The position numbers were made by a program, and so were the translations under genes. Source: Botrytis cinerea B05.10 (Eukaryota; Ascomycota; Leotiomycetes; Helotiales; Sclerotiniaceae). Taken from it: DNA of 64,000 nt. The stretch covers positions 2,046,001-2,110,000 of the forward strand of contig NC_037317.1 in the NCBI RefSeq assembly GCF_000143535.2, given 5' to 3'. The notes below the pieces were generated by a model that ran no database searches, had not been told where the DNA came from, and was given only the letters and a program-made list of their open reading frames with translations. Shown here piece after piece: positions 37,702-49,496 of this stretch; positions within the stretch are counted from its first letter, which is position 1; each line of letters starts with the position of its first letter.

Positions 37702-38707
37702 GAGAGGGAAGGTTGTGATAGGGGGGTTTGTGGAGAAGAGAAAAGGGGGTGATGGAGTTGGGGAGTTGGGGAAGCTTATTTGTCTGCGTGCAGATCTGTT
37801 TTTCTCTGGATTTGGAGTCTTGATAAGTGAGAATGGGGAGGGGTGAGGGGTGAGGGGTGAGTATATAGGATAGTCGGCTGGATCAGCTTGCAAGGAGTAA
37901 GGGTGTGGTGTGTTTGTTTGTTGGGCATAGGATTATTGAAGGATAATAAGATTGCAGAGGAGGGAGAGCGGTTAGATGGTGGAGAGGAGGTAGTTTGATA
38001 TTTATCTGGAAGAGGTGGGATCGGACGAATGAGTAGATAGTTAGCTAATAATAAATACGGAACAATCGCTGTTGATATTCTTGTTACCAATCTTTATGGT
38101 CCCTCTGAATTTTTATATTCATATCCACATCCACCCCATTCCATTCCATCCCCACTCATTCTCCATCCCTCGAAGAACAAACACATCGCTTAACCCTAAA
38201 CTCGAAAAACCGAATAGGAGAATCGAAACGAAACGAAGCGAAATAATATATAATCTTGTCATAGCAGTTCAACTCATCTCATCTCATGTCATATTTACAG
38301 CATATACTTCTTGACTCCAATCTCAAAACAAGAACTGCAAATTCTTAACTAATCTGATTTCGCCCGCAAAGATCTCGATGCATTTTTTTCATTTGTTTAT
38401 TCATTCATCCATGGCTGTAGATAGAAGAAGAGGATATATATTAGATAGAGTATATTAAGACTTTCCATTTCCATCCCTTCTAATAAGGTTAATTCCCATC
38501 TTCAGCATCACCATCCACATATCTACTGAACCCACCCACCTACCTCCTTCCCTCCCTTTGTAAAATCAATAAAAGCACATAGGTAGGGAGGTAGGTACCA
38601 ACGACTCATAATTATCTCCTCCCATCTCTCCTCTCACTTACACCCCCAATCCCAATACTTCCATCCATCTACTCACCTAAATCTCCAACACACCCCTCAC
38701 AATTTCC

Positions 38708-38791
38708 ACCTCTTACCTCTTACCTCTTACCTCTTACCTCTTACCTCTTACCTCTTACCTCTTACCTCTTACCTCTTACCTCTTACCTCTT
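38708..38791. repeat. Twelve-copy ACCTCTT heptamer array
   Basis: 84 bases of perfect seven-base tandem units. The unit (equivalently AAGAGGT on the - strand) is not the usual fungal telomere TTAGGG. Confidence 0.9.
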
Positions 38792-38959
38792 ACCCCTCCA
38801 CCCACCATTAAAATTTCCCAATCTCCAATCTCCAATCTCCAAACCACGATATATAAGAATAACACTTAATTAACAATTCCATCCCATTTTATTCCTCTCC
38901 TCTCACCTCATCTCATCTCATTTCCTCTCCCCCATCCATCCAACCCAACCCCACCCCAC

Positions 38960-38988
38960 CCAATCCAATCCAATCCAATCCAATCCAA
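38960..38988. repeat. (CCAAT)n microsatellite
   Basis: About five and a half tandem CCAAT units. Confidence 0.8.
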
Positions 38989-39200
38989 AAGATCGACAAC
39001 CACACAATTTCATAAACTTCCCTCTTGCTCTTGCTCTCTCACTCGCACCCTCCAAAATCCCACCAAACCCACCAAACCTAATCCCACAATAACTTTTGCT
39101 CATCTAAATAATAAATAACCTAACCTCCCACGCTACTCGTAATGATAACTAACACCGTTGAATTTCTTTTTCTAGGGCTGAAAACTCTCTTTTCCAATCC

Positions 39201-39234
39201 CAAACTCAAACTCAAACTCAAACTCAAACTCAAA
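39201..39234. repeat. (CAAACT)n microsatellite
   Basis: About five to six tandem CAAACT units. Confidence 0.8.
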
Positions 39235-39259
39235 AGATTTTAAAGTTTATGTTCCTTTA

Positions 39260-39320
39260 GGTAGGTAGGTAGGTAGGCTCGGTAGGTAGATTTGTGCGTG
39301 CGTGCGTACGTACGTGCGTG
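39260..39320. repeat. GTAG and GTGC compound microsatellite
   Basis: Tandem GTAG units at 39260-39277, a GGTAGGTAGA remnant, then alternating GTGC/GTAC units to 39320. Confidence 0.7.
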
Positions 39321-39804
39321 AACTGTAGTTAGTTAGCACGTTAGTTAACCTTTAGTTTAGTTTGATTTCGGAACTTAGGAAAATTGTCTATTTTAATTAT
39401 TACGATGAACTAACAAAGCAAAGGTATCTCACATTCATTGCATTAAAATTGCATTGTACACATAATTTATACAATTACTTCAACATAGGAAATCGAGAAA
39501 AATCATGTGATGTGGTGCGATGTGATTTAACAAAGTGAAGTAAAGTGAATTAATTAACAAAGTAAATAATTGTAAAAGATCTGGGTACAGAATATACACA
39601 ACAATGAAGGGTATTCATCCTCTCGGCCGAACTCCAAAAATCAGTCCTGGTATTTAGTGAATATCATGCGAATCCATCCCGCGCCGTCCCATCTTTATTT
39701 GGTTCCCATCTATAACGTTTATCTCTGCATATTACAACGTCCACCTCGACCTTTTTTTCATCTACAACCCGCACACCTAATTCCAAGTCGGGTGGTCCCA
39801 GCCC

Positions 39805-41466
39805 CTAATTTTTAACCCTATCCACCTGTCCCTTAACCCAACTCAGCTTATCCTTCCACTTCCCCTCTCCCCTCTCCTCTCTTTCCAGCTCCCCCATCTC
39901 CTCATATCCCCGTGTCCCCCTCTTTTCCTTTGCCGAGAAAGGATTAGACCATCTTGCTGAACCCAGGTGCGAAAGCGCTCCTCCAAAACTAGCTCTTGCC
40001 ATCGCTTTTTGGCTTTCCAGAGTGTCTGTTTCGCTCAAGAAACTCGTGGGCCTTAATGTACTCGGTGTATTCTTCTTCGAATGATCTCTCGTCAAATCTC
40101 CAGGCGATTGCGGATTATTTCTTGAAAGCCTATTCGTATCGTCGCCCCATGTATCGAATTCAAAGTTCGGTAATTGGATCGATGAAAAGGAGGTATCCAT
40201 ATTCAAATTCGGTTCTGGATCCGCAAAAGGATTACGATGATATTCCATATTGACATAATAACTCAATATTCCCTGACTCCCATCCCTACTCTCGATATCG
40301 TGTTCTGAATCCCGAATACGAGACATTCTTCTTTGCGGCCTAACTCCCAACCCTTGAGGCTGTTCACTATCAGTGGTTTCCAATGAATGAATCGATACTC
40401 CGTCTCCCCAATCCAAGCTCATAGCTGAAGGCGCTCTGATAGTCGATGCTCCTTCTCCTGTTTCCTTTTCGTATCCTCCCATGTCCCTCACAGTTCCTGC
40501 TGTTGAGACCGAAGAGTTTCTCATTAATACGGGACGAGGTGCCTGAGGAAAGATCGAGGTTCGAATCATATTCCCCCTAATACCTGGAAATACCGAGTTT
40601 CGAATTCCATTTCCCCTAATGCCAGTAAATACCGAGTTTCGAATTCCGTTCCCTCTCTTGCTAGGTATCACACCAGCCCAAGCTTCCATTCCCGAACCCG
40701 GTTTCTCTCCTATTTCTTTCAACTCACCACCTCTCTTCCTTTGTCTTAAAATCCTTCTCCTAACCAAGAACGCCATAACAGCCAACACAATTAAACTGAC
40801 AATAACTGTAACACTAACAGTTACTGCCAGAGCTGAGGATGTATGTTGATGTTCTTTCGTCGTGTCTTGATCATTTGAAAGTGGGGATACTGTAGGGTTG
40901 TGTGCAGTCAAAGCGGTTGCGTTCAACATGCTTGTTGTTGTGCTTGTTATTGTTGTCTCAGGACTTGAATTTGAGGATGAGGCTGGAGAAGATGCGGGTG
41001 AATATATGGAGGTGGTAGATGTACTGCTGGGCTCATAAGATGAAGATGTTGTTGAAATAGAAAGCGTTGGTAAAGAGCTAGCAGAGGCAGCAGTTTGTAA
41101 TATTTGTGTAGCAGTAGGTGTTGCACTCGTTGTTGCGCTCATTGTTGCGCTCGGTGTTGCGCTGCTCATTGATGTCTCTGTTGTCATCTTCGCTGTCTAT
41201 GATATCTTATGAGTCAATGAGAATACAAAAGGTGATTGAAAACTTACAGTACTTGTCGAATCACCCGTACTTGTGGACTGTAGTGCTGGCTTTGGATTCG
41301 ATGGAGGGCTTGGAGGACTTGGGGGGCTTGGAGGAGTTTCAACAGAAGGTTCGTTATCATGCTCATGTTCATCTCTCTTATTTGCCCAAACCAACTCAAA
41401 ATCCTCTTCATATACACCCGCATCTACCAAGTCCCCCACTAGCCCTCTTGAATTATGATTGACCAT
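39805..41466 (-). CDS. Mucin-like single-pass membrane protein (sensor-like), unknown
   Basis: Two exons, 41466-41248 and 41196-39805, with a 51-nt phase-0 intron (GTAAGT donor, CATAG acceptor), encode about 536 residues. Residues 1-73 are acidic then Pro/Ser-rich (SPPSPPSPPS). Residues ~74-190 are almost entirely Ser/Thr/Ala, like an O-glycosylated ectodomain. A membrane helix spans about 195-218, followed by VRRRILRQRKR, a positive-inside stop. The ~320-residue cytosolic tail includes three tandem units of about 13 residues of the form GIRGNGIRNSVF (around residues 245-285). The layout (Ser/Thr ectodomain, one helix, long tail) resembles Mid2/Wsc-type wall stress sensors, but there is no WSC domain. 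Exon 1 also lacks a signal peptide, so either an upstream exon is missing or insertion uses the helix itself. Confidence 0.78.
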
Positions 41467-42767
41467 TTTGCAGAAAGATATAACCTCAGCTTGGTTAGAT
41501 TCTATTAAAAGGCAAAGGAAACTTAGATCAAGGAAAGATGGACTCTAAGTTCGTTGAGTATTATTGGTCAAGAATAAGTGTATGGATGGAAGTACTGAAA
41601 GACTGATGGACGGAAGGATGTCAGCCTGCTGGTAAAGACGATAGCTAAAATCTAAGCAAGTATAAGTTTGACAAGTAGACACACAGTTCAAGCCAAGGCT
41701 ACCAATGCCTATGTACTTATATCTCGCAACAAGATTGTGGAACCATGAAACTCCCCTCAAAAAACACTCGGTCAATGGTTCATGAGAAATACCCGTGCCT
41801 AACAAATGAAAGACAGACGAAATTATTTTGAGATAAGTAGTGAAAAGATCAGCAGAATTATCAAATCCCCGTTATCAATTATACCTACTGGTCACTTAAC
41901 CTGAGTTGTTGTAGAAAACTTCTCGCAACAAGAACTGCAGAGGCTACTTAGATCCGAACAGCCATATTATACATACTAAAACATTCTCAATCAATATTTG
42001 GAGATGAAGAGATTGGTAAAAACATAGAACTGGAACTTGGGGATATGATGGTCATAGCCCAATAAAGTGAAACAGAAGTAAGGTTTCCTAGTTCCACTCC
42101 ATTGTCCGTGCGAACGGTGGATTTTGGAGAACTTTCCTCTTGTAATAAATGCCATGTCAGGTTATTGATTGGTTTAGAGTTTTAGTAGAAGATGATGGTC
42201 TGTGGGCGACGAGAGTTTCCTCAATGTCGCAGATAACATTCGTGTTGAAAAATAGTGCGTGGACCTTAGTTGTGAAGTTGTGATGATCGTCGAATCCTCG
42301 CCTTATGGGTGAACTAAAAATCCCTAAGGATCCCTTCATGCAACAGTGACATTGAATGTCGACGGACTGAGTTCATTATCAAGGGATCCGACGAACGTGA
42401 CGTGGACGTGAATAGATGGATAGAGTTCATGCGCAGCAGACTGTTGTCAATTCAATTTTCCCCCGATTATCTTAAAACTTCTGCCCGGGTGGCAACGTAC
42501 AACTGCACTGTGTAGCCAAGTGAGGAAGAGTAGAGCTGAAATAAATGACGCGATCCTTAGAGACCATTTCATATTACCCCGGCCAGAGCTTGAGTGGATG
42601 GAGCCCAATCTTCCACCGTGTTTTCCGCAAATGAATTCAAACCTCCAAGATCTGATAGATCTACACCAATGCAGCATCATACCTGTTGCACCTTTAACGC
42701 CTTGCCCGGTCCAGCTTAGATTCATACAATGCCCGTTCCGTCTAAAAAGTATAATCGCACTACCCAT
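41467..42767. other. Intergenic between two - strand genes
   Basis: Promoter of the mucin-like gene and 3' flank of the small membrane protein gene. The frame at 42447-42767 (-) has no recognisable content; no supported gene seen. Confidence 0.55.
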
Positions 42768-43592
42768 TCATTTCCTCCTCTCATCTACCACTGTCTCGTC
42801 AATCTTTTTGACTTCTTCCATCTTCTTCTCTCCTCTATTCCACACTTCCCATATTTGTTCCATGATCAGATCGCCATACCCTTTCCCTGCCTCCAAAGCT
42901 TCTTTCTCCTTTTGGTCTCTTTTTTCTTTCCAATCTTTCCCTTCACCCCCCAGCCACAATTTTTCCAAGACACCTTCTTTTTCCTCTGTTTGAATCTTTC
43001 CAGAAGTTGGTTGGCCAGCACTTCTCTGTTCTAATGCCTCGAGTACACTCTTGCCCTTTGCACCTTCGTCCTGCGATTTAAAAGTCTGACCTAGAAACTT
43101 TCCACTCTCCTCCATTCTCTTCTTCTCTTGTGCTTCTCGGATTCTTCTCTGAGTTTCTTTTGCCTTTTCGGGCAATTCCGTGGTTGAGATAGACGATACA
43201 CGATTTTGTATGCGGGTCATCATTGAGACACCGGTATATTCGTAGGCCAAGTGATTACCTCCAATAAATGTGGTGGTCATAAGAGCGAAAGTATAGACAT
43301 CCATTTTGCGGGGTGGGATAACTGTATGGGGCAAAAAGGTTAGTTTGTTACTGAGACTTCGGAAGCAATTAGTCGCATGTGGATAGGAAATTGTGAAATG
43401 CACAATGTCAAACATTATAATTTAGAATTCCAATTCCAATCCCAATTTCAATGCAACAAAGTCGAGAGGAGACTTACGCATAACAATTGGACAAACGATG
43501 AGAGCAGCGAGGGATGCATTGTGGAGGAGAGGGGTAGTTCTTGGATTGGCAGGATCGGGTTGAGTAAATTGAGATGGTTGAGTTGTAGACAT
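42768..43592 (-). CDS. Small two-helix membrane protein with charged coiled-coil tail
   Basis: Two exons, 43592-43478 and 43321-42768, with a 156-nt phase-1 intron (GTAAGT donor, ATACAG acceptor), encode 222 residues. After the short N-terminus (PSQFTQPDPANPRTTPLLHN) there is a hydrophobic segment (ASLAALIVCPIVM), a conserved-looking PPRK turn, and a second segment (MDVYTFALMTTTFIGGNHLA). The rest (residues ~75-222) is highly charged and helical (Glu/Lys/Gln-rich). Fungal genomes hold a family with the same PPRK hairpin, sometimes labelled 'rhomboid family membrane protein', though no rhomboid catalytic residues are present here. Location, possibly mitochondrial or ER, is not determined. The intron joins the hairpin exactly in frame, which supports the model. 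Confidence 0.85.
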
Positions 43593-44046
43593 TTTGGTAT
43601 TTGAGATGTGGTCGATTGAGATGTGCTGGTAATGTGAGTTGCGTGTGGTATGATGAAGATGAAGATGAAGATTGTAATAATACAGAATTGAAAGAATATG
43701 ATGAACCGCAAATTCGCAATGAATCCAGTAATAATGACGCTCTGATTCTAGATAATTTTTTGAGGAGCCGGAATTACTGTTATTCCGACCAGTGATGAGC
43801 TAAACAGTATTTTGTAACAAGTTTGCTGGCACAAGTTTCCTTTGATCTTTATCTTGAATGCCATGTTTAAATGTTTCTTTTTTTTAGAATTATATTTAGT
43901 TATCTTGAATGTAGCAAGAATGTATGATTGGGCAGTAGGAACGTTATTTACATTCGAGGGTACAAGAAATTCTCCAGTATCAAAGTTTAGCTGAATTCTG
44001 CGATATAGTTTAACTTTACACACGCTTAGATATCAAATTACGATAA
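43593..44046. other. Short intergenic region upstream of the tRNA
   Basis: Divergent flank between the - strand membrane gene and the + strand tRNA. No gene seen; GATGAA repeats near 43652-43671. Confidence 0.6.
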
Positions 44047-44155
44047 GGCACTTTGCCAGAGTGGTTAATGGGTAGCACTCGAATTTCTGTAGTTTCTACA
44101 GAATATAAGATATGCTATGTCTTCGGACGCGCAGGTTCAAATCCTGCAGGTGTCG
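44047..44155 (+). tRNA. tRNA-Ser (CGA), with 28-nt intron
   Basis: The seven-base acceptor stem (44047-44053 with 44148-44154, one G-U near each end) is followed by a D-arm containing GAGTGGTTAATGGG. The anticodon stem is TAGCA with TGCTA at 44113-44117, and the anticodon CGA is at 44080-44082 within the loop. An intron at 44084-44111 sits one base 3' of the anticodon, the canonical position. There is a long variable arm (GTC-TTCG-GAC), typical of tRNA-Ser, a T-arm GCAGG-TTCAAAT-CCTGC, and discriminator G44155. Mature length 81 nt before CCA. A T run follows at 44156-44159 (Pol III stop). Confidence 0.93.
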
Positions 44156-44159
44156 TTTT
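44156..44159 (+). terminator. Pol III T-run terminator of the tRNA
   Basis: TTTT starts directly after the discriminator base. Confidence 0.7.
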
Positions 44160-47100
44160 ATTCTTTTTGCTTTCGTTTCGTTTTATTTTTTTTATGCATC
44201 TATAATCCATTCAATGTTTGCCCACTCACCATTTTATTTTTTTTCCTTTCTTCTTTTCTTCTCTTGCCTCATTTGTGGTGTTTCAAAGGCGCAAAGAAAA
44301 AAAGAACATGGTGAGATCTCGACCGTCCACCAAATGGCCCGTTCGTCGATTTAGTTCTCAGCTCCACATTACTTTTTATCCCAACGTTTGGAAAGTACAC
44401 TTGGTTGACTAAAAGTCCTCGAGACATCGGAGTAAATACTAAGGAATCTTCTCTATCGTCCCGTTATCCAACATATCTTCAGACCCGAGCGTCAAACGCT
44501 TTTCTGGCCCTATGTGAATTGAGCCGGGATAAATCGCTGATACATGAGCTTCACCTACCTGTCAGGATGTTTTGGCGTCGAACATGAAGCGAGAAGATGT
44601 GAATTCAACTATAGAGCAGGCTGATGGCATCAACGTTCAACGAGTTGCCTATGCTTCTGACAATAGTAGAGAGGCCAATCTCTGGGACGCGATACTTTGT
44701 GAAGGATTTTCCAACAAAAGCTAAATCATACCTCTAAGTATTTTTTTAAGTTTGTTTTCTCATTTGCAATTTTTGCCATTGTATTCTTCTTTCATCACTG
44801 CTCGCTCTGCAATCTTGTTTGTTCATTTTCCATAAAGCTTCTTATCATATTTGGCAATCTAGCTGTGGTTTTCGAGATTACAGTCTCCATGTTCACCGTC
44901 TTATCAGAACTCCAATTAACTGCTTAGAGCGTAGTAATGCTCTTGCACTTCAACCTACAGACAAATCAGTTAGAGATGTTCCGCTCTACATACTGTTCGT
45001 GTCCCATAGCCCCACCAGCTGGAAAGCTCAGGGCAGTTAATGTTATCTGCGTCAGATCTGTGGGTTTAAATGGGGCGATTGAACGTGGAGTATTCGAGTC
45101 CTTGCATTCAAGTTGGAGCTCCTACTTTTTTCTCCCATACTTTTCTCTTTCTTTCTGTTGGAAAAGGGAATAAGTACAAGTAGGTCCGATGTCTGGATGA
45201 GCTCGTTCTTTTATAGATGTCACTGTTGTTATGTATTCACGTGTTAAGGGATTTTTCGCGAACGTTCCCTATTCATCGCCTAATGTCTTAGACAAGATAT
45301 CATGTGCTTTAGGACCTAGCCTCTAGTTTGGCTCCCAAGCTTTCTTAAGTTTCTTATTGTTTAGTTGTATTTTCATTAATTTGCGTTATCTCTCCTAAAG
45401 ATGTCATCACATTTGTATTATTTCGACAGTAACCGTCTTTTGCCTGTGGAGTACATATTTATGCCCAAAGCTTGCTGTTGCAATTTAAGTCCATGATGTC
45501 ATCTTCTTTGAATACTCCCAATTCGTTCCATGTCAAATATCAAGAAGGTTTTTAGTGGATAAATCAATATTCGTTTATGCTTTATGCTTATTTAACATTT
45601 CAGGCCTGGTATACCTCCAGTAAAAGAAAAGTCGGAAAGTTACTCCCACATAAATTTCAATGGCACGCAACTATAAATCCTTTTCATCGTAGGAATTTTA
45701 ATATTCACACATATCGCTCGACAATTAAGTTTTGGTATCATTTAAAAGTTATACAACTTTATTTGTACAATCTTGCTTATTTATTTTTACAGTTATGATT
45801 GCTCAACTCAAAGTAAATTGAGCATTCACACTGGTACTTTTTAACTTTACAACAACTAAACTTTTGAGGATCGATAGAATTGCCATCATGGCATCTTCAA
45901 ACTATGCTGTCGTTACACACTATCTATCTGTTGTCTCAAATGACCATATGCCTTTTAATTTCGTGTTTCGTTTTGATAATTGAGATGATCTTGTGCGTTC
46001 TCATATTCAACACCACTTGTTCTACATCTTCACCAACCCATTCCTATCTACGAGTGCCTAGGAATACAACCTCTTAAATTTTACTGTACTATCCCAATCT
46101 TCAGCAATATCCAGTAGCCCTGTTGAGCCGTAAAGTTCAGAGCCTTAGTTGATCCTCATTATTAATTTCTGTCAAGTGCCCAGCGTGCACCCAGCGCGCA
46201 GATAGTTCCATACTCCAAGCTTGACTTTTATATCTTGTATATACTTTTATATCGAACATTTCTCTACTCTACCTAGGTAGACAAAATCTTTCTGGGGTGG
46301 ATTAGGGACCAGAGAGAAAATGCACAGATCCTGATATGTATGTTTGACAAGCACGATATCATGAATCTTACGTATGACTATATCGACTGCCACGTCAGGC
46401 AGTACCCTTCGAGAAACTTCAAAGATTAGAGTCAACTTAACGTTTGACAAGGAACCCTTCGAATTGGTCTGATAGTATACATCCGGAAGCCTAGTCTTCA
46501 AGTGCCTATTATAGTATTCGTACAAATGCTAGCAAGACGAAATTCAAGCAAACCGACATATCTTAGTGTTATCATCAAATTAAGCCTCTTTAGATCTTTA
46601 CAAAATTATACGTATCCTAAATATAAAATCAATCCATCAAAATCGAGGCTCTGATGGCGTTACAATCGACCGCAATAAAAGACTAGGGAAGTAGCATTGC
46701 GTTGCAGGACGTTACTCGCATAATAGCTTCGAAATCACAGTTTTTACTCCACAAGTTATACAAACCCTTGTTATATTTCCTATGTCATTAATCTCCCTGG
46801 TTTTAGAACCCCGAATGTCTATGTATTTGATGATTTCTGACTTACGAGTCGTTATTTTACTAACACTTCAACCGCCGCTCATATCCTCGAAGAGCTTACT
46901 TACTATCAACCAATACACTTGAATCTATCGGGAACTTCTTCCATCCTCAAAATTATGGCACATCGAGATTGAGGCAATTGGAACGTACATTTTGATTTCA
47001 AATTCATTCCCAGATTTCCGTTCTATGAAGACCTGGATTGCATGATTTCTACTCTGTCATTTTCTCAATGCCATATGTAAATAATATCGAGGGAAATCCA

Positions 47101-49496
47101 GCGGTAAGCACAAGGAGAAAAAAGTACCGGGTATTAAGAAAGAGGATACCCTATCATCACTACTGTTTTTTTCTATCCTTCTTATGATGTACATATCTTT
47201 TAATAATATAAATCATATTAGCCAATGAAATATCGAATTATATAGTACAGATGTACTCGCCAATTCATCTTCGCCGAAACTGGCTTGTTGATTTCTTGAT
47301 ATGTAGAGATTGTTCTCCATACATACATGCATACATACATATACATATAATTCCCCTATCTCTCATCCTTCCCTGACTTCCTCCCATCATCTATCAGCCA
47401 GCCCATCTTCAAACTCCCTCCCCATCCTCTACTTTTCCCTCCTCCCCAATCAATCTCCTCTCATCGCTCACTTACAATATCCCATCTCTATACCCTGACA
47501 AAAAAACCCCATCATGGCCATATACCTCTCTCTCATTAACCCTCCCCTCTACACCCCCCCCAAAATCAACTCTCATAACAGCACCCCGATACCTAACTCT
47601 TGAACACACTTCCGCGCAAACTTTTCAAATTGGATAATAAATAGATTATTTCTCCTCTATATCGCGAAGCTATAATTGCTTCATGCAAGTAAAGCTTCTA
47701 TCTCGACCATGCACCATTCAACCTCTTATATACCCATTATAGTACCCCCCTCCCCTTCTTGCGTCTCGCTCGCTTGCTATATCCTCATTCCCATTTTCAT
47801 TTTTTTAATTTTTTTTATCGATCTTGATCTCGGTCTCGGTTCGGTTTCGCAATTGCTGATAACTACGGCATGCGAGCTGTTATCTCTCTGGGATTGCAAA
47901 TTTCCCCAACGGGAAGCAAGGAAATGTATCGATATCTTGGTATTGTTGCCTTTTTCGTATCTACTTACCACTGGGGAAGTCTGTCGGATATGTTTTTGGA
48001 GGCTAGTATGTTATGTTCATGTGTATGATAAGCGTGCTGGTAGTGACGATATCGGGGTGTGGAGTGAGAATTTGTGAGGAGAGTGATAGTTGTATTGATG
48101 ATTAGATTTTGGGTGCGAGTATAGGAATACTGATGCTGATGCTGATTGCGGGGGTGGGATGTGTGGAGTTTTTTTTTTTTTTCTCATGAGTATAGTCTAT
48201 TGGAAGATGGGATGTGGAGTGCAGTGAGTGAGTGAGGTATTTGTATTGATGGTTTGGGTGATGGTAATATGTTATGCTTGCGATATTACGGGGATATGGA
48301 TAATTGATGAGAGGATATATACCAAGAATGAAGGAGGGAGGGGAGAAGAAACAGACGGTTAGGATAGAGTTGCAAAGACAGGAACAGGATTGAAAGCGTA
48401 GAATACATATACGGTTTATAGGGAAGGGTAACAGGTTTGTGGATTTGAAAGGGGGGAGAAGGGAAAAGATTGGCGCGAAGATGATTGGAAGGGTGGTTGT
48501 GTGTGTAAGATAGAGGAGGAGGAGGAGGAGGAAGAGTTTCATGGATTGTCAGGGATAGATATGGAAAAAGAGGTGTTTTTGCTTTTATTTTAGAGGCCCG
48601 GGGAAGAGATTGGAGGATAGAGAGATAGGGATAGGGATAGAAGTGGAAATGGTACAAATACAATTCAATGAATCTCTTGAAAAATTTCATTAATTATTGA
48701 AAAACAAAAAAAATCAGAACCATCAATTTTGAATCATGTTCCAAAACTGCATGGTATCCATCTATCCATCTATCCTTCGTCATCGAGAATTCGAGATAGC
48801 TTGATTAGCATTGCATATATTTTTTGTTTACCATGAGGGTAGAGCACCCACCGAACATCCTGGACTGACGGACTGCTCTAACTTGATACATATTTGATTG
48901 ACACTTGAACCGTGAGAGAGACGAGGATTTAAATTGGTGATAAATGGTTAAAATACTGGGGACTATTATTAAGCCTTGGAGATGTACCGGTACTGGTATC
49001 AGATATTACTGTGCTGCGAAGGATGGAGGGGTAAAAACAGTTTCGTAGGGGGTAGGCATTCAGGCGGATCAGATTGATGGAAACATTAGATGAAGGAAAG
49101 GCAGATTTTGAAATTTGGAAGAGGAATGAATACAAGAATATTATGAATGAGCATCACGAAATCTAATCAGTAAAAACAAGACTGCAAGAGGAGAAATCAT
49201 CACAATTCACAATCAATTTGCATAGGAAGACTAAAGTTTTTTTTTGACCAGCAAGAGCATCAACATTAAGTTTATAAAGGAGTGGCTATACTAGATACAA
49301 TATAGAAATGTAAGAGTAGTATATCTCTTTCTTTTTTTCCAACAACCAAGCACAACCCCAATATGCAACAAATGAAAATCTCCACCACTCCATCCCCACA
49401 AGATCCTTTCCGCGATTCCCAATTTCTATCCCTCAACTCCTGGTATGAAACCCGCGATCCCAGCTACCGTAATCCTAAATGATTCTTGCGAAAAAT
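44160..49496. other. Long gene-poor, AT-rich interval (5.3 kb)
   Basis: No supported gene. All frames are below ~145 codons and mostly Leu/Ile/Phe/Tyr-rich, as expected from translated AT-rich DNA. A 133-codon + strand frame at 47676-48077 overlaps pyrimidine-rich sequence and has no recognisable content. Simple ACATACATGCATACATACAT at 47320-47345. Long pyrimidine-rich stretch around 47340-47500 and purine-rich stretch around 48300-48660. The last ~350 bases are the 3' flank of the Egh16-like gene. Confidence 0.5.

Larger units (their letters stand above)
36821..39804. other. Convergent intergenic region (3 kb) full of simple repeats
   Basis: Lies between two 3' ends (POL3 and the mucin-like gene). 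No supported gene. Simple repeats: GTGGAT (37680-37701), a twelve-copy ACCTCTT array (38708-38791), CCAAT (38960-38988), CAAACT (39201-39234), GTAG (39260-39277) and GTGC-like (39294-39320). C-rich, CT-rich pyrimidine-biased sequence dominates 38460-39080. Confidence 0.6.

Noticed and set aside
38708..38791. Internal telomere-like array
   Set aside because: The repeat unit is seven bases (ACCTCTT) and does not match TTAGGG; treated as an ordinary satellite.
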